This document shows positions 1-7,231 of a stretch of 17,195 nt of DNA, one piece after another. The stretch covers positions 1-17,195 of the forward strand of contig JAFABA010000145.1 of assembly GCA_023426265.1 (NCBI GenBank), read 5' to 3'. The translations under genes were made by a program, and so were the position numbers. Source of the stretch: Bacillota bacterium. Its GTDB lineage: Bacteria; Bacillota; Clostridia; Christensenellales; CAG-138. Each line of letters begins with the position of its first letter. Positions within the stretch are counted from its first letter, which is position 1. The notes beneath the pieces were generated by a model. That model was given only the letters and a program-made list of their open reading frames with translations. It was not told where the DNA came from and ran no database searches.

Positions 1-104
1 CTTTTGCTGGTTCCTCAAATTAATTGCGTTCGTCTTTTTTTCTCGCACTATATAGTTTTCAAGGTGCTTTCTTCGCTTGTCTTTACCCTTTCGGGCGGGA
101 CAGC
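1..104 (-). other. rRNA operon leader (upstream of 16S, which lies off the left edge)
   Basis: Read on the minus strand, this stretch follows two tandem promoters and carries CCTTGAAAACT (plus positions 54-64). That motif is like the CTTTGAAAACT segment in the 16S leader of Bacillus and Clostridia, in the region of the boxA antitermination signals. After it come about 50 bases to the window edge without any 16S sequence, so the mature 16S 5' end should lie a short distance beyond position 1. No real protein gene is seen on either strand here. The identification rests on promoter architecture plus leader motif, not on rRNA sequence itself. Confidence 0.75.
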
Positions 105-110
105 TTGTTT

Positions 111-139
111 ATTGTAGCAAACCTATCTACCTCTGTCAA
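111..139 (-). promoter_or_regulatory. rrn promoter P2
   Basis: On the minus strand the -35 is TTGACA (plus 134-139), a perfect sigma-A box. A 17-base spacer follows, then a -10 TACAAT (plus 111-116), 5/6 to consensus. The predicted start is near 104. This is the downstream member of a tandem pair, typical of Firmicutes rRNA operons. Confidence 0.8.
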
Positions 140-168
140 CACCCTTCTATCAGTTTTTTGCATATCTT

Positions 169-196
169 TTTATAACCCGGTTTTTGCAGGAGTCAA
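169..196 (-). promoter_or_regulatory. rrn promoter P1
   Basis: On the minus strand the -35 is TTGACT (plus 191-196), followed by 16 bases and a -10 TATAAA (plus 169-174). It sits about 57 bases upstream of P2 and points the same way. The bases just upstream (about 199-228) are A/T-rich and could act as an UP element. Tandem spacing like this is usual for rRNA operons. Confidence 0.7.
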
Positions 197-281
197 CGTC
201 TGCTTTACCTGAATTTTAAGAATTCTTTATGTACTCTTGCCATTTGCCACATTCGTCCGAATTGTTGCCACAGACGTACCA

Positions 282-309
282 TTGCAACGCCATACCCGTC
301 TGTTTTAAT
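282..309 (+). promoter_or_regulatory. Candidate promoter of the VTC operon
   Basis: TTGCAA (282-287), 16 bases, then TTTAAT (304-309); 4/6 and 5/6 to sigma-A consensus. It ends about 17 bases before the ribosome binding site of the first gene, so the leader would be very short. It is divergent from the rrn promoters and is the only reasonable match in the gap, but both boxes are imperfect. Confidence 0.35.
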
Positions 310-338
310 AAGTCCAACAAATAACGGAGGTGATGGCA

Positions 339-1049
339 ATGGCACAGAACGTATTCCGCCGGGTAGAAAAAAAGTATCTGATGGACGAGGCGAGTTACCG
401 GGCGCTGATGATGCGCATCCGCCCTGAACTCACGCCGGACGCGTTTTTTACCTATACCATCTGCAACATCTATTACGATACGGCGGATGACACACTGGTA
501 CGCAGCTCCATCGAAAGGCCTGCATATAAGGAAAAGCTGCGTCTAAGAAGCTATGGTACGCCCGGGCCGGAAGACAGGGTGTTTCTTGAGATCAAGAAAA
601 AGTGTGACGGCGTTGTCTACAAGCGGCGGGCGGAATTTGCGTTTCATGAAGCGGAACGGTACGTAAGGACCCGGCATTACGGGGACCCCAAAGGGCAGAT
701 CATACACGAGTTGGACTATTTTCTGTCTTTTTACCGCCCGGCCCCCAAGCTCTATCTTGCCTATGACCGCGAAGCCTATGCAGGCCTGGCGAACCGCGAA
801 CTGCGCGTTACGTTTGATACTTCCATCCGCAGCCGTACGGAGGCGCTGTATCTTGACGCGGGGGATTGGGGCAAAGAACTGCTGCCTGCCGGATATCGGC
901 TAATGGAGGTCAAGACCGCGGCGGCGCTGCCGCTCTGGTTTGTCCATGCGCTGAGCGGATGCAAGCTCTACCCGGTATCGTTCTCCAAATACGGGAACAT
1001 TTATAAAGAAAGCCTCCGGGAAGAAAGGAGCGTACACGCCCGTGTTTGA
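339..1049 (+). CDS. VTC-domain (CYTH-fold) polyphosphate polymerase-like protein
   Basis: Predicted cytosolic enzyme of 236 residues, nearly all one VTC domain (triphosphate tunnel fold). In eukaryotic Vtc4 this domain makes polyphosphate from ATP. The tunnel-type charged motifs are present in order: RRVEKKY (7-13), YKEKLRLRSY (63-72), EIKKK (84-88) with YKRR (94-97), YLAYDREAY (139-147), RVTFD (156-160), MEVK (189-192) and SKYGN (216-220). No signal peptide or membrane segment is seen. The start is ATG 339, placed 6 bases after GGAGGTG (326-332); GTG 330 and ATG 333 lie inside or touch that site. The gene overlaps the next by 8 bases, so the two are probably translationally coupled. Family assignment is firm. 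Activity as a polyphosphate polymerase is inferred from the retained basic and acidic residues; another CYTH triphosphate reaction is possible. Confidence 0.88.
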   Translation: MAQNVFRRVEKKYLMDEASYRALMMRIRPELTPDAFFTYTICNIYYDTADDTLVRSSIERPAYKEKLRLRSYGTPGPEDRVFLEIKKKCDGVVYKRRAEFAFHEAERYVRTRHYGDPKGQIIHELDYFLSFYRPAPKLYLAYDREAYAGLANRELRVTFDTSIRSRTEALYLDAGDWGKELLPAGYRLMEVKTAAALPLWFVHALSGCKLYPVSFSKYGNIYKESLREERSVHARV

Positions 1050-1710
1050 AACGGTATTGGCCGACGCCTCCACCCTGACCATAGGCTCAGCGCTTTTGTG
1101 CACCGCGGTTTCCCTTGCGCTTGGCCTGGCCATAGCGTATGTATATATGAAGAAAGGCAGCTATACCAAGAATTTTGTGATCGCGCTTGCGCTGCTTCCG
1201 GCCCTTGTCCAGGCGGTAGTGATGATGGTCAACGGCAACCTGGGGACAGGCGTTGCGGTGCTCGGCGCATTCAGCCTGGTGCGGTTTCGCTCCGTGCCCG
1301 GCGGCGCGCGGGAGATCGTGGCGATATTCTTCGCAATGGCAGCGGGCCTTGCAGCCGCCATGGGATACCTGACGTTTGCCGCCGTTATAACCGGCGTCAT
1401 CAGCGCGGTGATGCTGCTGCTGTCTTCCACGCGCTTTGGTGAAACGCCGGAAAGCGAAAAGGAGCTGCGCATCACGATACCCGAGGATCTGGATTACACC
1501 GGCATATTCGACGACCTGTTCGCCGCCTATACCAGGGAAGCGAAGCTCGAACGCGTCAAGACGGTGAACCTTGGCAGCATGTACGAACTGAAATACAAAA
1601 TACGCCTGCGGGACGTGAAGCAGGAGAAGCAACTCATAGACGAACTGCGCTGCCGCAATGGCAACCTGACCATCATATGCGGGCGGGAGCCCAGCGGAGA
1701 TGCGCTGTAA
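1042..1710 (+). CDS. DUF4956 family membrane protein
   Basis: A 222-residue protein with about four to five hydrophobic segments in its N-terminal 130 residues (roughly 12-35, 45-63, 66-80, 92-110, 112-128) and a soluble C-terminal domain (about 138-222). The family-type motif GAFSLVRFRSVPGGAREI sits at 75-92, between two membrane segments. The start is GTG 1042, preceded by AAAGGAG at 1024-1030, 11 bases away and inside the VTC gene; the 8-base overlap indicates coupled translation. DUF4956 proteins commonly neighbour VTC-domain genes in Firmicutes, but I know of no established function. By analogy with the eukaryotic VTC complex, which has membrane subunits, a membrane anchor or channel role for the polymerase is a reasonable guess. 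Confidence 0.85.
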   Translation: MFETVLADASTLTIGSALLCTAVSLALGLAIAYVYMKKGSYTKNFVIALALLPALVQAVVMMVNGNLGTGVAVLGAFSLVRFRSVPGGAREIVAIFFAMAAGLAAAMGYLTFAAVITGVISAVMLLLSSTRFGETPESEKELRITIPEDLDYTGIFDDLFAAYTREAKLERVKTVNLGSMYELKYKIRLRDVKQEKQLIDELRCRNGNLTIICGREPSGDAL

Positions 1711-1739
1711 CGGCGCAACAGAAAGAGACGGTGATCCAT

Positions 1740-3683
1740 ATGGATAAGAAAAGAAGCCCTTGCCGGCGGACATGCGCAGCCATTGCGCTGCTGACAACGC
1801 TTGCATTGACCAGCTGCGCCAGCGTCGGACAAGCGCCTTTGCCGACAGCCGTTCAGACGCCGGGGCAAGCGGCGGAAAACGCGGTTACCCCTGCCGGCTT
1901 GCCGGCGGGAAGCGTCACAATGGAAGATGCAACTATCGAGGAAACGGACGCCTATGCCGATTGGCAGAGCGGCGCGTATACGGAAATCGTGCTTTCTGCA
2001 ACGGGGTATACCATCAGCGGACAGGGTGCTTCCGCAGAGGATACGATCCTGACCATCTCGGCTGCGGGCACATATGTGCTCACCGGCACGATGCCCAATG
2101 GCGCGGTAGTGGTGGATGCGGAAGACGACGATGAAGTACGCATCGTGCTCAACGGTGCAAGCATCACTGCAGCGGATGGCGCGCCTCTGTTTATCAAAAA
2201 TGCGGATCGGGTGATCCTTTCCCTTGCGCCCGGAACCGAAAACAGCCTGGAGGATGGCGTAAGCTATACCTACGCGCCGTATGACACGGCAAAAGAAGAG
2301 CCTTCCGCCGCGCTGTTCGCCAAGGACGACCTTATCATCAACGGCACGGGCAAGCTCAACGTCACCGCGAACCACAACGACGGCATTGCAGGAAACGACG
2401 ATATCAAGATCGTGGAAGGCGTCCTTCATATTGCAGCGGTGGACGACGGCATCGTAGGCAGGGATATGGTGGCTGTTGAGACTGTGGATCTTACCGTTCA
2501 GGCGGGCGGAGACGGCATTAAATCCACCAACAATTCCGACACGGGTAAAGGATTTATTGCAATAGAAGACGGCACATTTGCTATTACCGCGGGCGCGGAC
2601 GGCATACAGGCGCAGACGGAGCTGTATATCGCAGGCGGGGAGTTTGACATCGTTTCCGGCGGCGGGGCATCCTCCGAAAATACGCCGCAACAGACGCAGG
2701 GGCCGGGCAGCCGGGCGCAGGCCAAAAACGCATCCGTGGACGAGGACGGAAGCTACAAAGGGCTTAAGGCGGGAAGCTTCCTTACCATAAAGGACGGCTC
2801 GTTTACCCTCGACAGCGCGGACGACGCGCTGCACACCAACGGCAGCATGGCCATATCGGGCGGCACGCTCATTCTCTTAAGCGGGGACGACGGCCTGCAC
2901 GCCGATCAATCCATCGCGGTCTCCGGCGGGATGCTTACCGTTTCAAAAAGCGTAGAGGGAATCGAAGCCTTTGTTATCGACATCTCCGGCGGGACGCTTA
3001 CCATTACCGCCTCGGACGACGGGCTCAACGTGGCGGGCGGCAACGACTCCTCCGGCGTTCAAAACGGGCGGGACGGGTTTGCAAACCTTACCGGCGCAAG
3101 ATTTACCATCTCCGGCGGAGATATCACCATCAACGCCGCGGGCGACGGGCTGGACAGCAACGGCAGCGGCTATATCACCGGCGGCACGGTATATGTAAGC
3201 GGCCCCGAAAACAGCGGCAACGGCGCGCTCGATTACAACGGCGAATTCCTGATTACCGGAGGGACTCTGGTAGCCCTGGGCAGCGCGGGAATGGCAGCAG
3301 TTCCCTCCGACGGCACCACACAGCCGTCCATTGCGGGAAATCTTTCAGCCATCCAGGCGGCAGGCAGCACGCTGACGCTTACGAACGCGGATGGGGAGAT
3401 CATCGTCTCCTATCCTTCGCCCAAGACATACCAGAACATCGTCATCAGCTCCCCGCTGCTGGAACAGGGCAAAGCGTATACCCTTCTGGTAGATGGAACG
3501 GCAGTGCAGGAGCTTACGCTAAATGACACCCTCACCACATTCAACTTGAACAGCAACACGGGCGGCTTTGGCCCTGGAAACGGAGGCGGCAGAGGCCAGG
3601 GGCAAGCACCGGGCAGAGGCGCACCGCAGCAGCCGGGCGGCGCGCCGCCCAACGCACAGCAAACTACGGGAGGTGATGCGTAG
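1740..3683 (+). CDS. Beta-helix lipoprotein, Cthe_2159-like carbohydrate-binding domain
   Basis: A 647-residue secreted lipoprotein. The start is ATG 1740, with GGTGAT at 1730-1735 as a weak ribosome binding site; it gives a proper type II signal peptide (KKR, hydrophobic run, lipobox LTSC with Cys26). Upstream in-frame codons from 1677 belong to the DUF4956 gene. The body is a repetitive beta-helix: turns of about 20-40 residues carry ISGG-(T/D/M)-L and (D/G/N)DG(I/L) signatures about ten times (DNA about 2370-3290). This resembles the Cthe_2159 family, described as cellulose- or polygalacturonate-binding. Acidic DDG turns suggest Ca2+ binding. The last 40 or so residues are low-complexity Gly/Pro/Gln/Arg, perhaps a wall-spanning or flexible tail. 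It begins 29 bases after the DUF4956 stop and is the last gene of the operon. The ligand is unknown. Confidence 0.85.
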   Translation: MDKKRSPCRRTCAAIALLTTLALTSCASVGQAPLPTAVQTPGQAAENAVTPAGLPAGSVTMEDATIEETDAYADWQSGAYTEIVLSATGYTISGQGASAEDTILTISAAGTYVLTGTMPNGAVVVDAEDDDEVRIVLNGASITAADGAPLFIKNADRVILSLAPGTENSLEDGVSYTYAPYDTAKEEPSAALFAKDDLIINGTGKLNVTANHNDGIAGNDDIKIVEGVLHIAAVDDGIVGRDMVAVETVDLTVQAGGDGIKSTNNSDTGKGFIAIEDGTFAITAGADGIQAQTELYIAGGEFDIVSGGGASSENTPQQTQGPGSRAQAKNASVDEDGSYKGLKAGSFLTIKDGSFTLDSADDALHTNGSMAISGGTLILLSGDDGLHADQSIAVSGGMLTVSKSVEGIEAFVIDISGGTLTITASDDGLNVAGGNDSSGVQNGRDGFANLTGARFTISGGDITINAAGDGLDSNGSGYITGGTVYVSGPENSGNGALDYNGEFLITGGTLVALGSAGMAAVPSDGTTQPSIAGNLSAIQAAGSTLTLTNADGEIIVSYPSPKTYQNIVISSPLLEQGKAYTLLVDGTAVQELTLNDTLTTFNLNSNTGGFGPGNGGGRGQGQAPGRGAPQQPGGAPPNAQQTTGGDA

Positions 3684-3721
3684 CGGATAACCAGCCGAAA
3701 GTTTCTTCATTCTGTTATCCT

Positions 3722-3759
3722 CAAAAAGACGTCCCGGCGTTACGGACTGCCGGGGCGTC
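3722..3759 (-). terminator. Rho-independent terminator of the asparaginase gene
   Basis: The arms 3728-3738 and 3749-3759 form an 11-bp stem (one G-U pair) around a 10-base loop. On the minus strand it is followed by five T (plus 3723-3727), just after the asparaginase stop. On the plus strand no T-run follows, so it probably does not efficiently stop the lipoprotein operon arriving from the other side. Confidence 0.8.
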
Positions 3760-3762
3760 GCC

Positions 3763-4752
3763 TTATCCGTTGCGCACCGTCATTTCCCCGCAGAGGTCGC
3801 GGGACATGATGGCGCGGACGTCTTCCATCTTGTCGCTTTGACCCAAAGCCCACATCAGCTTGGTGACGGCGGCCTCCGTCGTCATATCGTTGGCGGGGAG
3901 TATGCCCGCGTCGCTTAACGGGCGGCTGACCTCATAAAGCGCGGGTGTACTTTCCTCATATAGGCATTGGGAGCAAAGCACGACAGGCATGCCCTCCTGC
4001 AACAGGCTGATAATGGCGCGGGTGTGGTCGCGCCGGATGCTGTGCACGCCGCCCAGGCCAAACGCTTCTACCACCAAACCCTTGTATCCGCAGGCGGGCA
4101 GCGCGCGAAACAGCGTGGGCAAAGCGCCCGGGACAAGCTTTAAAAGCGCGACGTTCGGATCGATAGAATCATTATAGGAAAAAGCGGCATGCTCCTGCGG
4201 CGGGACAAGCGGCAGAAACCGGCCTCCCGCGCATACGCCGGCATAAGGCCGGTTGATGCTTTCAAACGCGTTTCTCGAAGTGGTGCGGACCTTCACTGCC
4301 CGGCACCCGAGCATCACGCTGCCGCCAAACGCCACGTATATGCCGCCGGGCAGCGCACGGGCGGCGAGTATCGCATCCGCAAGATTGGTTCGCCCGTCCG
4401 AATCCGGATAAAACATGGGATACTGCGCGCCGGTAAGCACCACCGGAATGGATATGCCCTGCAACATAAAGGAAAGCATGCTGGCAGAATAGGCCATGGT
4501 ATCGGTGCCATGGGTAATGACAACGCCGGCGTACTCATTTTTCGCCGCGAATATCTCACGCGCCATCAGACGCCATTCCTCAGGCTGTATATTGGAAGAA
4601 TCGAGCGCAAACAGGTCGCGGCAATCGATATCGGAAACAGGCTCGCTTAAAAATGTCAACAGCTCGGCGGCGGGCATCTGCGGGGAAAGCCCGTCCGGCG
4701 TCGGCAGGCATGCAATTGTGCCGCCCGTACCCATCAACAAGAGCTTGTTCAT
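3763..4752 (-). CDS. ansA: L-asparaginase, cytoplasmic (AnsA type)
   Basis: Hydrolyses L-asparagine to aspartate and ammonia. The protein has 329 residues, the usual length, and starts without a signal peptide, so it is the cytoplasmic type. Family landmarks: GTGGTIA at the N-terminus with nucleophile Thr12, DSSN (51-54), HGTDTM (81-86) with the Thr83-Asp84 pair, GRTNLADA (120-127), and KVRTTSRNAF (154-163) with the conserved Lys. The start ATG (complement of 4750-4752) has AGGAG 8 bases upstream on its strand. It is a single-gene unit, divergent from pckA and convergent with the lipoprotein operon. Aspartate from this reaction can feed oxaloacetate, the substrate of the neighbouring PEP carboxykinase; that link is only an inference from position. 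The symbol could also be written ansB by some annotators. Confidence 0.92.
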   Translation of the reverse strand: MNKLLLMGTGGTIACLPTPDGLSPQMPAAELLTFLSEPVSDIDCRDLFALDSSNIQPEEWRLMAREIFAAKNEYAGVVITHGTDTMAYSASMLSFMLQGISIPVVLTGAQYPMFYPDSDGRTNLADAILAARALPGGIYVAFGGSVMLGCRAVKVRTTSRNAFESINRPYAGVCAGGRFLPLVPPQEHAAFSYNDSIDPNVALLKLVPGALPTLFRALPACGYKGLVVEAFGLGGVHSIRRDHTRAIISLLQEGMPVVLCSQCLYEESTPALYEVSRPLSDAGILPANDMTTEAAVTKLMWALGQSDKMEDVRAIMSRDLCGEMTVRNG

Positions 4753-4775
4753 ATTGGGGCTCCTTTTTTATTTAG

Positions 4776-4802
4776 AGTATACCACGCGGGGGCGGGAAAC
4801 AA
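4776..4802 (-). promoter_or_regulatory. Candidate promoter of the asparaginase gene
   Basis: On the minus strand, TTGTTT (plus 4797-4802) is followed 15 bases later by TATACT (plus 4776-4781). The -10 is good and sits about 8 bases before the ribosome binding site; the -35 is moderate and the spacer is short. Confidence 0.4.
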
Positions 4803-4996
4803 TATATGCTGCCAGACTTCCCTGATGAAACAGGAAGCGTTTTGCATGATGGAAAGTATTTTCTTGCAAAAATCAAAAAATTCCGCTTGCCAGACGTTCT
4901 GTTTTCAGGTAAAATATTTCAAAATGGGTGATTTTCGACTACTGTCCACTGATTTGCAGCAAACCTTACATCCAGAGTGATATTGGGCCCGGCTTC
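4803..4996. other. Intergenic region between asparaginase and pckA
   Basis: Together with the flanking sites this is a 310-base gap between divergent genes. No gene was found in it. It is more A/T-rich than its surroundings. One weak hairpin is visible (CTTCC at 4817 pairing with GGAAG about 12 bases on), followed by GCGTTTTGC, but there is no upstream transcript for it to terminate. Confidence 0.5.
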
Positions 4997-5028
4997 TATA
5001 ATTTATGGTTATAACAAAGACGTTATAA
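4997..5028 (+). promoter_or_regulatory. pckA promoter -10 and start-site inverted repeat
   Basis: A perfect TATAAT lies at 4997-5002. Where a -35 is expected (4974-4979) there is only AGAGTG. The predicted start, about 5009, falls at the first base of a perfect 7-bp inverted repeat, TTATAAC (5009-5015) and GTTATAA (5022-5028), six bases apart. A weak -35 plus a palindrome at +1 suggests a regulated promoter or a stabilising hairpin at the mRNA 5' end. A second TATAAT lies within the right arm (5024-5029). Confidence 0.45.
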
Positions 5029-5062
5029 TACCAAATAACTGGAAGGAGTAACCAAACAGAAA

Positions 5063-6634
5063 ATGAAAGACTATTGTGAAAAACTTGGCATCATCGCTCC
5101 TAAGGCCGTGTACCGCAACCTTTCGGCCGCAGTGCTCACCGAAAAGGCGATTGCGCGCGGCGAGGGTACGCTCTCTGAAACCGGCGCTCTGGTCATCTAT
5201 ACCGGAAAATACACCGGCCGTTCCCCGGACGATAAGTTCGTGGTCGATGTGCCCTCCGTTCACGACGAAATTGAATGGGGCAAGGTCAACGCTCCCTTCG
5301 CGCCCGAAAAGTTCGACGCCATATACGGCAAAATGATGGCCTACCTCCAGGGCCGTGAAATCTTTATTTTCGACGGCTTCGCGGGCGCCAACCCGCACTA
5401 CTCCACCAGCATCCGCGTGGTGAATGAAATGGCGGTCCAGAACCTGTTCATCCACCAGCTGCTGCTTAGGCCCACCGAGGAGGAGCTCGCTTCCTTCACG
5501 CCGGATTATACCATCATCGCAGCGCCCGGCTTCAAGTGCGTTCCCGAGTTGGACGGCACGCATTCCGAAGCGGCGATACTCGTCAACTTCGAAAAGAAGA
5601 TGGTGCTCATCGCAGGCACCGCTTACTCCGGCGAAATCAAGAAGTCCGTATTCACAATCATGAACTACCTGCTGCCCAAGAAGGGCGTGTTCCCCATGCA
5701 CTGCTCCGCCAACATCGGCCAGGACGGCGATTCCGCCCTGTTCTTCGGCCTTTCCGGCACCGGCAAGACGACGCTTTCCGCCGACCCGGAGCGCAAGCTG
5801 ATTGGCGACGATGAGCACGGCTGGTGCGACGAAGGCGTGTTCAACTTTGAAGGCGGCTGCTACGCCAAGTGCATCAACCTCTCCAAGGAACACGAACCCC
5901 AGATCTGGGACGCCATCAAGTTTGGCGCTGTTGTTGAGAACGTGGTGATGGACCCCGAAACCCGCAAGTTCAACTTCGACGACGACAGTATCACCGAAAA
6001 CACCCGCGTGGGTTACCCGGTGGAATACATCCCCAACTGCGTCATACCCGGCGTGGGCGGCCAGCCCAAGACCGTGATCTTCCTCACGGCGGATGCGTTC
6101 GGCGTACTGCCTCCCGTTGCCAAGCTCGGCAAGGACCAGGCCATGTACCACTTCGTTTCCGGCTACACCGCACGCTTGGCCGGTACGGAACGCGGCGTAA
6201 AGGAGCCGCAGGCCACATTCTCCACCTGCTTTGGCGCGCCCTTCCTTCCGCTGCGCGCTTCCGTATACGCGGAGCTGTTGGGCGAATACATCAACAAATA
6301 CAACGCCAACGTTTACCTGGTGAACACCGGCTGGTCCGGCGGCCCTGCGGGCGAAGTGCCGCGCATGAGCATCAAGTTCACCCGCGCCATCGTTTCCGCC
6401 GCGCTCAACGGTAATCTGGAAAAGAGCGAGTTCGTGCTTGACCCGAACTTCAACGTGCTGGTTCCCACCTCCTGCCCCGGCGTTCCCGCCGAAGTATTGA
6501 ATCCCAGGGAAGCCTGGAAAGACAAAGCGGCTTATGACGCCAAGGCGAAGGACCTCGCCGGCCGTTTTGCGAAGAACTTCCAGAAGTATAAGGATATGCC
6601 CGCGCATATCGTGGAAGCCGGCCCCAAGGGCTGA
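5063..6634 (+). CDS. pckA: Phosphoenolpyruvate carboxykinase (ATP)
   Basis: Interconverts oxaloacetate + ATP with PEP + CO2 + ADP in the cytosol. It serves gluconeogenesis or, in many gut anaerobes, CO2 fixation toward C4 acids. The protein has 523 residues, normal for the ATP-dependent family. Landmarks: YTGRSP (49-54, substrate Arg53), the P-loop FGLSGTGKTTLS (228-239) with Lys235 and Thr236, the metal-binding loop IGDDEHGW (247-254), and a C-terminal TGWSGGP motif. The start is ATG 5063. GGAAGGAG (5041-5048) lies 14 bases upstream, further than usual, with no better start between. The gene is monocistronic, between its own leader hairpin and a strong terminator. Codons are strongly biased to C in third position compared with neighbours, as in highly expressed genes. 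Confidence 0.96.
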   Translation: MKDYCEKLGIIAPKAVYRNLSAAVLTEKAIARGEGTLSETGALVIYTGKYTGRSPDDKFVVDVPSVHDEIEWGKVNAPFAPEKFDAIYGKMMAYLQGREIFIFDGFAGANPHYSTSIRVVNEMAVQNLFIHQLLLRPTEEELASFTPDYTIIAAPGFKCVPELDGTHSEAAILVNFEKKMVLIAGTAYSGEIKKSVFTIMNYLLPKKGVFPMHCSANIGQDGDSALFFGLSGTGKTTLSADPERKLIGDDEHGWCDEGVFNFEGGCYAKCINLSKEHEPQIWDAIKFGAVVENVVMDPETRKFNFDDDSITENTRVGYPVEYIPNCVIPGVGGQPKTVIFLTADAFGVLPPVAKLGKDQAMYHFVSGYTARLAGTERGVKEPQATFSTCFGAPFLPLRASVYAELLGEYINKYNANVYLVNTGWSGGPAGEVPRMSIKFTRAIVSAALNGNLEKSEFVLDPNFNVLVPTSCPGVPAEVLNPREAWKDKAAYDAKAKDLAGRFAKNFQKYKDMPAHIVEAGPKG

Positions 6635-6648
6635 ACGATCTGATTGGA

Positions 6649-6682
6649 AAAGCCCGCGGCAGATGCCGCGGGCTTTCTTTCT
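6649..6682 (+). terminator. Rho-independent terminator of pckA
   Basis: A perfect 12-bp GC-rich stem (6649-6660 with 6665-6676) closes a 4-base loop. A T-rich tail beginning TTTCTTTCTCT follows, 14 bases after the pckA stop codon. Confidence 0.93.
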
Positions 6683-6956
6683 CTATTTGAATCTGATTGC
6701 CTGCGTTCGCAACGACGGGTTTATTCTACATTGAACGCCGCACCTTCGTTCGGAAACAGACGCTCCGTTTGGGAGGGGCTTTCATTCCAAAGGTTTCTTC
6801 TTTTCATGAAATATAGAACATTGTCGGATATGCCCGAAATCATTTAACATTTTTTGTGTTAGAAATCGATTCATATGATAAAATTCGTCAAAATAACAGC
6901 AATCCTTCCTGATTTCTTCCTCGACTCCTGCGCGAATTTACACTAAACTGTTACAG
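6683..6956. other. Intergenic region upstream of the small protein
   Basis: About 270 bases without a credible gene. Short open frames here start inside the pckA terminator and lack ribosome binding sites. A weak promoter-like pair, TTGTGT (6854-6859) with TAAAAT (6879-6884), has a 19-base spacer and may serve the small gene. Nothing else could be supported. Confidence 0.4.
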
Positions 6957-6972
6957 GGAGGTGATGATAAAA

Positions 6973-7173
6973 TTGCAGGATTACGAGACGCTCTATTTCC
7001 AGCTGTTCAACAAGATCACGGACGTCATTCAGGAGCTACAGGATGTGCAGCGGCAGGTCGAGGACGCATACATCGGAATGAACTCCAAAAATGACACAAC
7101 GCCACCTTTGCTGTATTATCCCAGCAAGAGCAAACGCGTTCCAGCCAGGCGCGATCGGGCAGATTGCCGTTGA
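6973..7173 (+). CDS. Small coiled-coil protein, 66 residues, TTG start
   Basis: I do not recognise an established function. The ribosome binding site GGGAGGTGAT (6956-6965) is nearly perfect; with it the start must be TTG 6973, because GTG 6961 and ATG 6964 lie inside the site itself. The N-terminal half (DYETLYFQLFNKITDVIQ onward, to about residue 36) looks like a continuous amphipathic helix with heptad-like spacing, as in small clostridial proteins of the YxxLYFxLFNxxTD type. The C-terminal 30 residues are Pro/Lys/Arg-rich and look disordered. The gene stands alone, followed 4 bases after its stop by a terminator hairpin. A real short gene is supported by that strong site and the terminator; the role is unknown. 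Confidence 0.68.
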   Translation: MQDYETLYFQLFNKITDVIQELQDVQRQVEDAYIGMNSKNDTTPPLLYYPSKSKRVPARRDRADCR

Positions 7174-7177
7174 ACAT

Positions 7178-7215
7178 AAAAAACGCCGCGTATGCAATGC
7201 AGAGGGCGTTTTTTT
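7178..7215 (+). terminator. Rho-independent terminator of the small gene
   Basis: AAAAAACGCC (7178-7187) pairs with GGCGTTTTTT (7205-7214) around a 17-base spacer, and the T-run continues. The A-run on the left arm would also give U-rich ends in the reverse direction, so it could work both ways. Confidence 0.88.
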
Positions 7216-7231
7216 ATTTTTGGTTTTCAGA

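Noticed and set aside
24..212. 62-codon open frame on the plus strand at the left edge
   Set aside because: Antisense to the rrn promoters and leader; no ribosome binding site.
1527..2834. 435-codon open frame antisense to the lipoprotein gene
   Set aside because: Overlaps two genes with clear families; no start signal and unusual composition.
2370..3290. DNA tandem repeat array
   Set aside because: The repetition is at protein level (beta-helix turns); the DNA copies are diverged and part of one gene.
3685..3720. GGATAAC/GTTATCC hairpin as terminator of the VTC operon
   Set aside because: Only 7 bp around a 22-base loop and no T-run; too weak to call.
5009..6607. 532-codon open frame antisense to pckA
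   Set aside because: It lies fully over pckA, whose C-ending codon bias removes stops on the opposite strand; composition is not protein-like and no ribosome binding site fits.
6644..6847. 67-codon open frame after pckA
   Set aside because: Starts inside the pckA terminator hairpin and has no ribosome binding site.
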